A stretch of DNA of 64,000 nt from Triticum aestivum (taxonomy: Eukaryota; Streptophyta; Magnoliopsida; Poales; Poaceae). Positions 22,670 to 33,952 of this stretch are shown here, piece by piece. The stretch covers positions 682,933,715-682,997,714 of the forward strand of contig NC_057803.1 in NCBI RefSeq assembly GCF_018294505.1. Direction: 5' to 3'. Positions within the stretch are counted from its first letter, which is position 1. Each line of letters begins with the position of its first letter. Position numbers and translations under genes: made by a program. The notes beneath the pieces are model-generated. The model had not been told where the DNA came from. It worked only from the letters and a program-made list of their open reading frames with translations, and ran no database searches.

Positions 22670-24241
22670 TGCGCTGCTTTGGATAGTTGTGGTGCTCTCA
22701 AACTTGAGTCCAAAGCTTGACAGTTCCAGCGCCCACTCGACAATCTTGCCTGTTGCTTCTGGATTCTGCAGTATCCTCTTCAGCGGAAAGCGAGTGACGA
22801 CTGTGATCTCATGTGCTTGGAAGTAATGGCGCAGCTTTCTCGAGGCCATGAGGAGGCCGAAAAGCAACTTCTGCACACCAGAGTACCTTGATCTAGCCCC
22901 CTGCAGAAGGGAACTGACAAAGTAAACTGGGCGCTACACCATTCTCCTTGGCATCTTATCATGCTCCTGCGCAAACTCATGTTTGTCGGGGCCAGAGCTT
23001 GTCGGCGAAGCCCCCTGCTTGTCGCTGGATGGATCTGCCGTGGTTGCCGGCTCATCATCTGCCTCCCTCTCCGCCACTAACGCAGCACTAACCACTTGAT
23101 TGGTTGCTGCTATATACAGCAGCAACTTCTCTTGCGGCTTAGGTGCGACAAGCGTTGGAGTGGAGGACAGGTATCTCTTCAAGTCCTGCAGCGCAGCCTC
23201 CGCTTCCGGAGTCCATTTCATTGGACCTGCCTTTTTCAAAATTTTGAAAAAGGGCAGGGCGCGCTCAGCAGATCTAGAGATAAACCTGCTGAGAGCAGCC
23301 ACGCAACCGGCAAGCCTTCGTACATCCTTGACGCGCTTTGGTGCTTCGATCTGCTCGATGGCTTTGATCTTGTCGGGATTGGCTTCAATTCCCCGCTGAG
23401 ACACGAAGAACCCGAGAAGCTTGCCGGAAGGGACTCCAAACACGCACTTCTCGGGGTTAAGCTTGAGGTTGATCTTGCGCAGGTTTGCAAATGTCTCATC
23501 TAAATCTTGAATCAAGGTCGCTTTGTCCTTGCTCTTGACCACTATGTCATCCATGTAAGCTTCCACATTTCTGTGTATTTGTGGCTCAAAAGCATGGTGA
23601 ACTACCCTTGCGAATGTTGAACCAGCATTCTTCAAACCGAAAGGCATCCGTACGAAGCAGTACGTGCCACACGGGGTGATAAATGCGGTTTTCTCTTCAT
23701 CTTCTTCGGCCATGAAGATCTGATGATATCCTGAGTATGCATCAAGAAATGAAAGCAAATCACATCCGGCTGTGGAGTCAACAATCTGGTCAATACGCGG
23801 CAAGGGAAATGGGTCTTTGGGACAAGCTTTATTAACATCAGTGAAGTCAATACAAAGTCTCCATTTCCCGTTAGCCTTGCGCACAACAACAGGATTGGCC
23901 AACCACGTGGGATGGAGTACTCCTCTGACAAGGCCTGCTGCTTCCAACTTCTTGATTTCTTCTGCGATGAATTCTTGGCGCTCAACTGCCTGCTTCCTGA
24001 CTCTCTGCTTGACGGGCCGCGCATGAGGACAGACGGCAAGGTGGTGCTCAATCACTTTCCTGGGAACACCGGGGATATCAGACGGTTGCCATGCAAACAC
24101 GTCGACATTCGCCCGCAGGAAAGCAACGAGCGCGCTTTCCTATTTGGGGTCAAGAGTGGCGCTGATGGTGAAGGTACCACCAGTGCCATCCTCCTTGGCG
24201 GACACCTTCTTAGTCTCAGGTGGAGCTGCCATCGCCTTCTT
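22670..24241 (-). pseudogene. Tat-type pol: reverse transcriptase and RNase H (nonsense codons)
   Basis: The frame shared with protease and integrase carries RT motifs NGKWRLCIDFTDVNKA, SFLDAYSGYHQI, MPFGLKNAGSTF and the catalytic YMDD, then LGFFVSQRGIEANPDKI of the RT connection. The canonical RNase H follows (LLLYIAATNQVVSAAL, then RPVYFVS and KLLFGLLMASRKLRHYF). TAG at 24140-24142 lies upstream of RT. TAG at 22934-22936, where a Gln before RPVYFVS is usual, splits the RNase H. The protein would make cDNA from element RNA with the Tat gag-pol; this copy cannot make it whole. Confidence 0.92.
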
Positions 24242-25423
24242 TCACTTGCCGGTGGAGCTCGATGGTGCGTCCTCGACGGTAGCGCAGCACTCCGAAGAGG
24301 TGCGCTTGCCGGAGTGGGCATCAGAGCTCTTGCCGGACTTGGTCTTCTTCTTCCCCCCGGGAGCTTCAGCGGCAAGTGTCCTTCGTTCTGCTGCAGCTGC
24401 TGCTTCCCGGTAGATCTTGTCGGCACAAATAAGAGCATCCTTCTTGTCGCCAGGGACAGAGATGACACTTATTGGGCCTGGCATTTTCAGTACGTTGTAC
24501 GCATAGTGAGAGGCTCCCATAAACTTGGCGAGTGCCGGACGGCCAAGGATTCCATTGTAAGGTAATGGAAAGTCGGCAACGTCAAACGTGACCCTCTCAG
24601 TCCTGAAGTTCAGCTCACTGCCAAATGTTACCGGCAACGTGATCTTTCCCTTTGGCTTGCTCCTTCCCGGGTTGATTCCTTGAAATGTGCCGGTCTCTTC
24701 GAGCTCGCTGTCAGGGATCTGGAGTTTCTGGAGCACCGCGGAGGAGATCAGGTTCAAGCCGGCCCCGCCGTCAACTAGCATCTTAGTGACCTTGAGGTTG
24801 CGGATTGTTGGTGAAACCAACATCGGCAAGCACCCGACCGCAGTTATGCGATCCGGGTGGTCCTCAATATCAAAGATGATAGGCGTGCTGGACCATTTCA
24901 GAGGCCTGCGTGACTCGACGGGTGGTTCTGCTGCATTAACCTCCCGCATCCACTGCTTGAGCTGGCGGTGCGAGGCATGCAGAGAAGCACCACCGTCAAC
25001 GCACAGGACCTCTGTGGCTTTCTGGAACTCCTGCTCATCGGTCTCCTCATCATCCATATCTTCATCGTCGCCGTCATCTTCATCCTTGTCGCGGCCGCGA
25101 GGAGGTCTGTCTCCTTGCCGCTGCTTGGCCTTGCCGCGGCGTCCTCCTCGGCCGGGACGTTTCTTGCCGGATCCACCAGCTCCTTCCTGGGCCTTCTCCT
25201 TGTCGCGCCGCTCGTATTCAGCTTTCTGTTGCTCAACAAGCTGCTCGACCCTCTTGCAGTTCTGAAGATCATGGCCCTTGGTGCGGTGAATCTTGCAATA
25301 CTGCTTGTTGGTGCCGTCCTGCTTGTCGGCGACCGCCACCTCCGCGGCAACCTCCTTGCCGGAGTCACCAGCTTTGGCTTCCTTGGCGCCGCCACCGTTG
25401 CCGGACTGCTCAACAACTAGCAC
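24242..25423 (-). pseudogene. Tat-type gag C-terminus and protease
   Basis: This 394-codon open frame has a zinc-knuckle-like CKIHRTKGHDLQNC (C43-C56), a basic Gly/Arg stretch, an acidic run (DEDDGDDEDMDDEE) and the aspartic protease. The protease has MLVDGGAGLNLIS with D218 and, about 65 residues later, ILGRPALAKF. It ends at a TGA (24242-24244) although the following codons look like normal pol. The apparent start at 25423 is not natural: upstream in this frame the sequence reads NRRRNNRRRKGKEV, which looks like the true continuation of gag. Confidence 0.88.
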
Positions 25424-26931
25424 TTCTTTGCCTTTCCTCCTTCTGTTGTTCCGCCGCCGGTTTTCCTTGTCGGGGCGGCATCTTCGCTGTCAGATCCTCC
25501 CGCTCCTATATTTTCTCCGGGGAGTCTCCTCCCTTCCTCAGCACGCGCGCACTTGTCGGCCAGTGCATATAACTCACTGACGTCCCTGATCTTGCACATC
25601 GCCATTTCCTCCCGCATCCTGCGGTTCCGCACGTTCTGATGGAACGCGCTGATCACCGCGGCAGGGTGGACGTCTGGGATGTTGTGCTGCACGCTACTGA
25701 ATCTCTGAATGTACTTGCGCAGGGGCTCTCCTTCCTTCTGGGCGAGCAAATGAAGATCACTCTCCTGGCCATGAGGCTTGTGTCCGCCGGTAAAGGCGCC
25801 GACAAACTGATGGCACAGATCAGCCCAAGAGGATATGGAGTTGTCCGGCAAGTGCATGAGCCAGGATCTGACATTGGGCTTGAGCACCAGCGGGAAGTAG
25901 TTGGCAAGGATCTTGTCATCTCGTCCCCCGGCAGCTTGCACCGCAATGGTGTAGATGCTGAGGAACTCTGACGGATGCGTCTTGCCGTCGTACTTCTCCG
26001 GTACGTCTGGCTTGAAGTTCTTTGTACTGGGCCACTGGACTTGCCGCAGCTCACGAGTGAACGCAGGACAACCTACCGCGTATGGCAGATCACCTGGTTC
26101 CCCTGGCGCATGCATGTCAACAGAGGGCCCATCGCACTTGTCGGATTGACGTCGCGCTTCTCTTCGGCGCTCGATGCGGGTTCGAGCGTCTTCTTGTTGT
26201 CGATCATGAAGAACTTGGCGCTGATCGTGACGAGCTCGTGGATCTGACGATGCAGTGGAGTCGCTGTCGAGGTGGATCCGACGAGTCGGCGATCTTGGCC
26301 TTCGGGGCGGTGATTGCATGGTAGTTGCACCTCCGCCCGTTTCGTCGCCACCGGCTCGCGTTCGGCGGTCCTGCCGCGGCGGAGACGCGCTCGGCCGTTG
26401 TGGCGTGTCGCCGTTGGCGTAGCCGATGAGGCTCTGAATGGTGGCCCTCCATTCGTCGATCTTGTCTGACGTAGGAGGGTAATCTAGGAGAAGTTGAGCT
26501 CGCGCCAAAGCTTCTGCTGGAGTGGTGGGTGGCAGTGGCGGACGGCGCGAGGAGCGGGACGTGCTCGAACTTCTAACTATGTTAGAAGGAGCAGTATCCC
26601 GTCCAGGCGACCGTGCCCCGCTCGTGCCAGCGTGCTGGCGTGCATGCTGGTCTTGAGAGCCCCGAGATCCACCAGCTTGGCCTTGGTCTAACATGCGCAT
26701 GGTGCTGCGAGCGCCATGGTGCTGTTGATCTTGCGCCTCCTGAGGGTGACGCGGAACATGTACATTCGCCGAGGTTTGTGCAGCCTTGTCCTTGGACTTG
26801 GCAGCACTGTGAGCACCCTCATCGACAGCTGTTCTTCCGCCGGCGTCCACTCCACCACCCGTTTGCTCCAACGGTGGCGGAAATGATGTGGATGGAGCGG
26901 CTGCCGCCGAAGTCTTCTTCTTCGGTGGCAT
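25417..26931 (-). pseudogene. Tat-type gag
   Basis: The 504-aa frame starts MPPKKK and has about 290 residues of Pro/Arg/Gln-rich, likely disordered sequence. The capsid-like retrotransposon gag region follows at about residues 305-430 (FKPDVPEKYDG, ANYFPLVLKPNVRSWLMHLP, SSWADLCHQFV, EPLRKYIQRFS). It ends prematurely at GGKAKKC-stop. A 1-base loss in the A run near 25465 explains the switch: in the neighbouring frame the sequence continues smoothly into the zinc-knuckle and protease region. The start is chosen because it lies 87 bases after the 5' LTR. Confidence 0.88.
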
Positions 26932-26996
26932 GTTGATGAAGGGAATGAAGATCTAGCTCGTGTGAACACCGGATCAGGTTCACACAATCTCGACGC

Positions 26997-27014
26997 CCCC
27001 TACCTGGCGCGCCA
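26997..27014 (-). promoter_or_regulatory. Tat-type element primer binding site
   Basis: On the minus strand TGGCGCGCCAGGTAGGGG begins four bases after the 5' LTR, the expected place for the tRNA primer site. I do not assign the tRNA. Confidence 0.6.
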
Positions 27015-27318
27015 GAGATGTCAGGGAAGCTGATCCTCGAACACCTATGGGGCCAGCGGACCGGGCCCCTTTCGGTTCGGCGGGGGGCGGAGGTTGCACG
27101 AAGAGCAGATCGAGGCGAGGCACACGAGCAGTTTACCCAGCTTCGGAGCTCTCCGGAGAGATAACACTCCTACTGCTGCTTGTCTGGTTGTATTATCTGG
27201 TGTTCTTGCTCTCCAAAGTGAGAGTGTGATGTTCTCTAGGCTACGGATGGATCGAAGCAAACTGTCTGAGGCTCCGAACCTATGAGCCGAACCCCCTCTA
27301 CGTTGCGCATGGGCCTCC

Positions 27319-27325
27319 TTTTATA
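27319..27325 (-). promoter_or_regulatory. TATA box of the Tat-type 5' LTR
   Basis: The minus strand reads CGTATAAAAGGAGG. The same motif is in the other LTR at 15025-15031. A start about 30 bases downstream would leave roughly 270 bases of R-U5. Confidence 0.6.
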
Positions 27326-27737
27326 CGCTAAAGGGGTCACCGACAGGTGGCAACGCAGAGGAGGGTAAAAATGTAAAAAGCGAGGTAGTTGATACAGTTG
27401 CTTGCACAGTGCACCCTACCTAACCCTGACGGCAGGGGACAAGGGCATTAAATGCCCGTCTGAGTCGCCCGAACAGTGCAGAAAAGGACCGTTAGGGGCG
27501 CCACCGTTCGCCACGATGGCAATCTTGTCAGCTTCGCATGCCACTGCGCACCGCTGGCTGCACAGCCTCCCGCCACGTACGCCCGGAGAGGCCTCCAGAG
27601 CGACACGTTGGTGGATGCGCTGGAGCGCGGACGCAGAGTGGCCGCCTGCCGCGGCAAGCGTCTTGCCGCTGTAGTTATCTTGTCGGGTCCGGAAGCTTGT
27701 CGCTCACCGGGCTTCGAAGTACCTTGGTTTGTCTTCT

Positions 27738-27945
27738 CGGCAAGCTCCTCTTGCCGGGGCCTTGTCGCCTTGTCGGAGCGCGTGGCGCGTCGCGGCAAGT
27801 TCCTTGGAGTGCCTTGGTTGGCCTTCCCGGCAAGCTCCTCTTGCCGGGGCCTTGTTGCCTTGCCGGAGCGCGTGGCGCGTCGCGGCAAGTTCCTTGGTGC
27901 GCCTTGATTGGCCTCCCCGGCAAGCTCCTCTTGCCGGGGTCTTGT
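27738..27945. repeat. 90-bp tandem repeat in 5' LTR (three copies of the repeat head)
   Basis: The CGGCAAG...CTTGCCG hairpin head occurs at 27738, 27828 and 27918, an exact 90-base period. The other LTR has only two copies. Confidence 0.85.
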
Positions 27946-28219
27946 CTCCTTTTAGCTTATATACTTTGTTCTTGGATGGCTCCAAGGGAACCTTGGGGGA
28001 TCTTGGCGATCACCCGGCAAGCCTTTGCCGCGGGGTGCTGCAACTTCCCGTGCACAAGTTCGGAGTACTAGGGTACCCCTAATCTAGTACACCGACAGTG
28101 TATGATACCGGCGAAAGGTGCGCGGTATTAGAGAGGCTAGCAAAGGTGGAAGGGTGAGAGTGCGTATAATCCATGGACTCAACATTAGTCATAAAGAACT
28201 CATAACTTTTTGCAAAAAT

Positions 28220-28369
28220 CTAGAAGTTATCAAAGCAAAGTATTACGCGCATGCTCCTAGGGGGATAGATTGGTAGGAAAAGACCATCGCTCGTCCCCGC
28301 TCGCCACTCATAAGGAATACAATCAATAAATAAATCATGCTCCGACTTCATCACATAACGGTTCACCAT
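28220..28369 (-). CDS. Conserved short ORF of Athila-like elements (copy in element B)
   Basis: A 49-residue ORF (ATG at 28369, TAG at 28220-28222) starts MVNRYVMKSEHDLFIDC, has PYEWRAGTSDGLFLPIYPPR and ends LCFDNF. It matches the element C copy over its whole length and the element A copy over about 40 residues. The surrounding DNA is also conserved, so coding selection is not shown. It is just inside the point where the Tat-type element inserted. No known domain is recognised. Confidence 0.4.
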   Translation of the reverse strand: MVNRYVMKSEHDLFIDCIPYEWRAGTSDGLFLPIYPPRSMRVILCFDNF

Positions 28370-28942
28370 ACGTGCATGCTACGGGAATCACAAACTTTAA
28401 CACAAGTATTCTTTAAATTCACAACTACTCAACTAGCATGACTCTAATATTATCACCTCCATATCTCAAAACAATTATCATGCTTCAATCTATTCTTAGT
28501 ATTCAACACACTCAAAAGAAAATTTCACAAATCTTGAATACCAAGCATATTATTATTAAGCAAATTACCATGCTATTGAGAGACTCTCAAAATAATTTAA
28601 GTGAAGCATGAGAGATCAATAGTTTCCTTAAAACAAATCCGCCACCATGCTCTAAAAGATCTAAGTGAAGCACATAGAGCAAAATTATAAAGCTCAAAAA
28701 ATATAAGTGAAGCACATAGAGCAAAACTACTTAGCTCACAAGATATAAGTGAAGCACATAGAGTATTCTATCAAATTTTAATTCATGTATGGCTCTCTCA
28801 AAAGGTGTGTACAGCAAGGATGATTGTGGCATACTAAATCACAAATACACAAATAATACAAGACGCTCCAAGCAAAGCACATATCATGTTGGGGAATAAA
28901 AATATAGCTCAGAGTAAATTACCGATGGAAGTGGACGAAAGA

Positions 28943-28966
28943 GGGGATGCCTTCCGGGGCATCCCC
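28943..28966 (-). other. GGGGATGCC/GGCATCCCC hairpin (element B copy)
   Basis: A perfect 9-bp stem with a six-base spacer, the counterpart of 6699-6722 and 59044-59066. Confidence 0.7.
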
Positions 28967-29627
28967 AAGCTTTGACTTTTTGGTGTCCTTGGATTATCTT
29001 GGGGGTTCCATGGGAATCCCCAAGCTTAGGCTCTTGCCACTCCTTGTTCCATAATCCATCACAAGAATTCACCCAAAACTTGAAAACTTCACAACACAAA
29101 ACTTAAAGTAGAAAACTCGTGAGCTCCATTAGCGAAAGAAAACAAAAGACCACTTCAAGGTACTGTAATTAACTCATTCTTTATTTATATTAGTGTTAAA
29201 CCTACTGTATTCCAACTTCTCTATGGATTATAAACTATTTTAGTAGCCATAGATTCATCAAAATAAGCAAACAACACATGAAAAACAGAATCTGTCAAAA
29301 ACAGAACAGTCTGTAGTAATCTGTAGCTAGCGCAAGATCTGGAACCTCAAAAATTCTAAAATAAATTTATGGACGTGAGGAATTTATCTATTAATCATCT
29401 TAAAAAATAATTAACTAAATATCACTCTTCAAATAAAAATGACAGCAGTTCTCGTGAGCGCTAAAGTTTCTGTTTTTTACAGAAGGTTCAACAAGACTTT
29501 CCTCAAGTCTTCCCAACGGTTCTACTTGTCACAAACACTAATTAAACACAAAAAACACAACCAAAATAGAGGCTAGATAATTTATTTATTACTAAAGAGG
29601 AGCAAAAAGCAAGGAATAAAAATAAAA

Positions 29628-29670
29628 TTGGGTTGCCTCCCAACAAGCGCTATCGTTTAACGCCCCTAGC
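29628..29670 (-). other. Conserved post-ORF motif (TTGGGAGGCAACCCAA stem)
   Basis: On the minus strand, about 90 bases after the gag-protease stop, the sequence reads GCTAGGGGCGTTAAACGA followed by TAGCGCTTGTTGGGAGGCAACCCAA (split here for length). It is almost identical to 58347-58390 in element C, where the ORF before it is unrelated. TTGGG and CCCAA form a short stem. Confidence 0.6.
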
Positions 29671-29758
29671 TTGGCATAAAAGCGAGGATAGATCTATGTA
29701 TTGCCATCTTTGGTAGGCAATCCATAAGTGGCTCTCATGATAGTTTCATATGGCAATT

Positions 29759-30510
29759 TTATTTTCTTTCTTGGAAAGTGTTCCATGCCCTTTTTAATGG
29801 AAATTGAAATCTAATATTCCCTTCCTTCATATCAATAATCGCACCAACCGTTCTAAGGAAAGGTCTACCAAGAATAATAGGGAAAGAAGGATTGCAATCT
29901 ATATCAAGAACAATGAAATCTACGGGCACATAATTCCTATTTGCAACAATAATAACATCATTAATCCTTCCCATAGGTTTCTTAATATTAGAATCTGCAA
30001 GATGCAAGTTTAGAGAGCAATCATCAAAATTACGGAAATCTAGCAAATCACACAAAGTCTTGGGAATAGTAGAGACACTAGCACCCAAAACACACAAAGC
30101 ATAAAACTCATGATCTTTAATTTTAATTTTAATAGTTGGTTCCCACTCATCATAGAGTTTTCTAGGGATAGAAACTTTCAACTCAAGTTTTTCTTCATAA
30201 GATTGCATCAAGGCATCAACAATATGTTCGGTGAAGGCTTTATGTTGACTATAAGCATGTCGAGAATTTAGCATGGATTGCAACAAGGAAATACAATCAA
30301 TTAAAGAGCAACTTTCATAATTAAATTCCTTGAAATCCAATATAGTCGGTTTAGCAACATCTAGATTTTTATTTCTTTCAATCCCACTTTCATCAATTTC
30401 ATCATAAAGATCTAAATACTCCGAATTTTTAGAACGCCTTCTAGGTAAAGGAAGGTCATATTCAGTTTCATCAAGATTCATATTGCAAAACAAAGATTTA
30501 ATAGGTGACA
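29759..30510 (-). pseudogene. Element B protease (C-terminal part of gag-protease), catalytic Asp replaced
   Basis: The frame continues the gag at 40849-42106 once the inserted element and one catca copy are removed. It contains a linker (ESGIERNKNLD), then an aspartic-protease-like fold with VLGASVSTIPKTL and ILGRPFLRTVGAIIDM. In related Athila proteases the first motif is DLGAS, with Asp as the catalytic residue. Here the codon is GTT (Val), so the enzyme should be inactive unless the annotated base is wrong. The ORF ends at 29759 with no RT downstream. Confidence 0.85.
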
Positions 30511-32618
30511 CATCATGTAGCGACTTGACCCGAATGGATCAAGTCTCTGTGCATAAGTGTCATCCCTGGATCGGTATGCTGACACACACAGTACTCGAGG
30601 ATTTATAATAGAGGTAAATCACATGTATAAGTAACGTAAATACTATTACCTCAATCCAAATAGCGGAAGTAACAAGGTTGTGGATTCCCATCAACACCAA
30701 CGGCAAAGTTGAGTGTAAAAATCGTAACCCTAACGTATCACTTACTCGTCGTAAGATAATCCTGCAACATGAGACGTTGCAGCCACAAAGGGTCAGTACA
30801 TTGAATGTACTGGCAAATTCACACTATAGAGCAATGATGAATAATGGCTATCACTACATGCATATATGGCTGGTGGAAAAGCTCTACAGTTATAAGGTTT
30901 TTGCGAAAAGCCAATTTTCCCTACTACAAAGGAATAAATTTTATTTAACTATCATGGTGGTTGTTAAACATTGAGAATGGTTGACAGCATTCTCAATCCC
31001 AATTAAGCATCATCATTAAACAAAACCCAACAAAATTAAATTTTAGAGTAACATGTTGAGATTCACATGATAATCCAAGTACTAGATACTCAAGATGTCC
31101 ATAACCGGGGACACGGCTAATCATGATTAGTTTATACACTCTGCAGAGGTTTGCGCACTTTTCCCCACAAGACTCGATCGCCTCCGTTTGGGTTCTCGCA
31201 CTACATGGTGTTTGAGAAGACGGATGACCGAGACATAGTCTTTCAGAAGCGCTAGCACCTTACGATGGATAGACCGTTACACCTACTTTCCCCTACATCT
31301 ACTAGTCTACCCTGTAAGAGTTCGCACGACTTAATCAACTATGCTAGAGCCCATAATAGCTTGTGGCTGCACATGGAAGTTTCTAGTATGAAAAATCTCA
31401 TGATCCCTTTGAGCCTGGGTGGCGGTCCATAAAAAAAACAGGCCATCCTGGTCTACCCAGGTGCCTAGACAGGCAATCCTGGAATACCCAGGTACCCCAA
31501 TCCACCCAGATGTGTATTTAAGTTGCCACCTTAAGTAAACCATTAATTAACAATCTCACATCTGTCATGAATACTCTCAAAACCCAATCCACGTCTACGA
31601 GCATAGCATGGCACTATAGGCATAACGTAATAGTAACTCCCAAGGTTTGAATGCAGGGCAATAGGTTCCTACCTCATCAACTACTTCCCAATACCCACAT
31701 GTTAACAATCCTACTCATGCAATGTTTGAGGGTGAAACTAATGCATAAAAACTGGTTATGTAAGGGAATATGATCAAAGTGTGAACTTGCCTGCAATGTT
31801 GATGAAGATGATTCACACTCATAACTCTTGATAGTTCTACTCGTCACACTCTGATTAATCTATCGTAAGCAAGCAATAGTAACCACACATAAGCAATCAC
31901 TCAAAAGATCAGAAAGAACGAAGAAGACGATTCGGAAAACATCAAAACCAAGCAAATAACTCTTGCAACATAAAACAATTTCTAATAGTACCAAAATTAT
32001 GTGAATTTGGCCTTATCAGAAAGTTTAGGTCAAGAGCTTCGATTTGCAAAAAGAATCAACTGAAACGGAGCTACGAAACTCAAGTTACGATCAAACAAAG
32101 TTCAAATACAAATCTGGTTGAATTCAAATTTTAAAACTTTCCAAAACATGTTTGAGTTGGATTGCTGGAAAGAGGGGATCATAACGAAGACGTGAGCATT
32201 GGTTTCGTTGGATTTGGACTAACGAGTAAAAAGTAATGATCGTTTGAAGAACATGGGCTAATTTGTAAATAAAATCATCACAGATAGGTCCCTGGTGAAA
32301 AAAAATAAACAGAAAAAGGAAAAACTAAATAATGAATGTTCATTGCCGAACCCTAATCTATGCACATGTTCACTCCAGAGGCTTACATAACGAATGCTCT
32401 CTAAATATCCTAACTAAAATAATAAAACCGGCTAACAAAAAACCGAAGAAAACCTAAAGAGACAAATAAACCGGATCTAGGGTTTGGTGGTTTTACCGGT
32501 TCGGCCGGCTCGGCGGTTTAGGCGGAGAAAACCGCCGGCGGGGCGGCGAACAGCGGCGGCGTCTCCGGCGAGTCCGGCGACGTGGCTGCGCGGCGCAGGC
32601 GGCTTTGCAGGCGGCGGT

Positions 32619-32949
32619 NNNNNNNNNNNNNNNNNNNNNNNNNNNNNNNNNNNNNNNNNNNNNNNNNNNNNNNNNNNNNNNNNNNNNNNNNNNNNNNNNN
32701 NNNNNNNNNNNNNNNNNNNNNNNNNNNNNNNNNNNNNNNNNNNNNNNNNNNNNNNNNNNNNNNNNNNNNNNNNNNNNNNNNNNNNNNNNNNNNNNNNNNN
32801 NNNNNNNNNNNNNNNNNNNNNNNNNNNNNNNNNNNNNNNNNNNNNNNNNNNNNNNNNNNNNNNNNNNNNNNNNNNNNNNNNNNNNNNNNNNNNNNNNNNN
32901 NNNNNNNNNNNNNNNNNNNNNNNNNNNNNNNNNNNNNNNNNNNNNNNNN
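32619..32949. other. Assembly gap (331 N)
   Basis: The run of N lies inside the GC-rich CGG-type block of the left LTR. Flanks are more than two-thirds G+C with many GGCGGC repeats. Its length may be an estimate. Confidence 0.99.
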
Positions 32950-33019
32950 GGCGGCGAGAAGCGGCCAAGGGCGGCGCGGCGATGCGAAAAGGAGAGGGGG
33001 GGGGGTCCCAGGCGGCGGC

Positions 33020-33025
33020 TTTATA
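33020..33025 (-). promoter_or_regulatory. TATA box of the chromovirus-like LTR
   Basis: The minus strand reads CTATAAAGCC at the edge of the GC-rich block. The same motif is at 39915-39920 in the 5' LTR, where it would drive the element. Confidence 0.5.
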
Positions 33026-33952
33026 GGAGGGGAGGCGAGGGCGGCTTGGGCGAGGGGCAATGGAGGCGGCGGCGCGGAGTCCGCGAAGGTCGCGGCGGCG
33101 GTGATGGCGTGCTGGCGGCGGAGTCTCCGCGGGAGCTCGGGGACGGGCGCGAAGGTGGGCTGGGCCGCGGCCTGGCTGGGTTGGCTGCCGGCCCAGTAGG
33201 TGAAGGGTTTTTTTTAAGTTTTTTTCTAGACAAACAAAACAGAATAAAACAAATAGAAATAAAAATACTATATAGGCATATAATATACCAAAATTTGCAG
33301 AAAAAGATTTTCTACAACATGGACATTTTTATAATGCCAAATAAAATCCACACAAATTCAGATAAATCAAAGAGTGCTAGTGGTCTAATAAAATCCAATA
33401 AAAATCATTTTAAAAATACCAAAATGATTTCAAATTTATTTATCTCCAATTTTCTGATGTGGGGAATCATGTTACCCTATTTTCCATATATTTTATTTTT
33501 GGAGAAAAATAATTTGAATAAAACTCAAATAAATCCAAATTGAAAATTAATTCCAAAAGGACTTTGAAATTGATCCTTTGAAACTCCCAACTCATATTTC
33601 ATATAATTTGAAGAAGTCATTTTATCTTCGCTCGTGAAAATCATTGAGTTGCATAAAGTTTCAGAATTGGAAATATTCTCAAATGAAATTCAAATATTTT
33701 CAACACCCCTTGTCATTTAAATAAAGGGAAGAAGTCATGTCATCTTCTCTCCAGGGTTTCGTGGTGAAAAGAATTTGAATTCCCGGAGATCATAAATGCA
33801 AAATGAAAGTTTGGGAAAGTCCTTTTATTCCCTCTCATTTAACTTTCAAAAAGTTTTGAATTTCACTCAATCAATCGCACAACAATCAAACAATCAATCA
33901 ATCTATCTATTTATTATAAAATTCCAAAAATTTAGAATTTTGGGATGTTACA

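Larger units (their letters stand above)
14725..28097 (-). mobile_element. Tat/Retand-type Gypsy retrotransposon with antisense extra gene
   Basis: The element is 13,373 bp with a perfect gtgta duplication (14720-14724 and 28098-28102). LTRs are 988 bp (left, 3') and 1079 bp (right, 5'). On the minus strand it encodes gag, protease, reverse transcriptase, RNase H, a second archaeal-type RNase H and integrase. The second RNase H before integrase and the lack of a chromodomain place it in the Tat clade. Between integrase and the 3' LTR lies a long gene on the opposite strand (16093-19751). Several stops and frameshifts make the copy defective. Confidence 0.93.
27019..28097 (-). repeat. Tat-type element 5' LTR
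   Basis: 1079 bp, plus-strand start TGTCAGGGAAGC and end GTACACCGACA. In the first 120 bases it differs from the left LTR at four positions, three of them transitions. A minus-strand TATA motif at 27319-27325 is placed to drive gag-pol. Confidence 0.93.
28103..29758 (-). other. Element B 3' non-coding domain, gene-proximal part
   Basis: This 1.65 kb follows the gag-protease stop on the minus strand. It matches elements A and C block by block: the post-ORF motif (29628-29670), the GGGGATGCC hairpin (28943-28966), the short ORF (28220-28369) and the block near 28130-28200 that spans the Tat-element insertion site. No long ORF is present. Confidence 0.7.
30516..33952 (-). repeat. Chromovirus-like element 3' LTR
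   Basis: It runs from TGTAGCGACTTGACCC to GGGATGTTACA and contains an N gap at 32619-32949. It includes about 958 bases (30550-31507) missing from the other LTR. AT-rich sequence surrounds a strongly GC-rich block (about 32470-33200). Confidence 0.88.

Noticed and set aside
27738..27945. 90-bp repeats as a CRISPR-like array
   Set aside because: The repeats are contiguous with no unique spacers, and the source is a plant retroelement LTR.
32470..33200. GC-rich block as a host-gene CpG island
   Set aside because: It is inside an LTR, present in both copies of the element, and no host coding sequence lies next to it.
32477..33543. Long open frames on both strands across the N run, and similar ones at 38977-40247
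   Set aside because: Most of their length is N, the real parts are GC-rich low-complexity LTR sequence, and the same block is duplicated in the other LTR.
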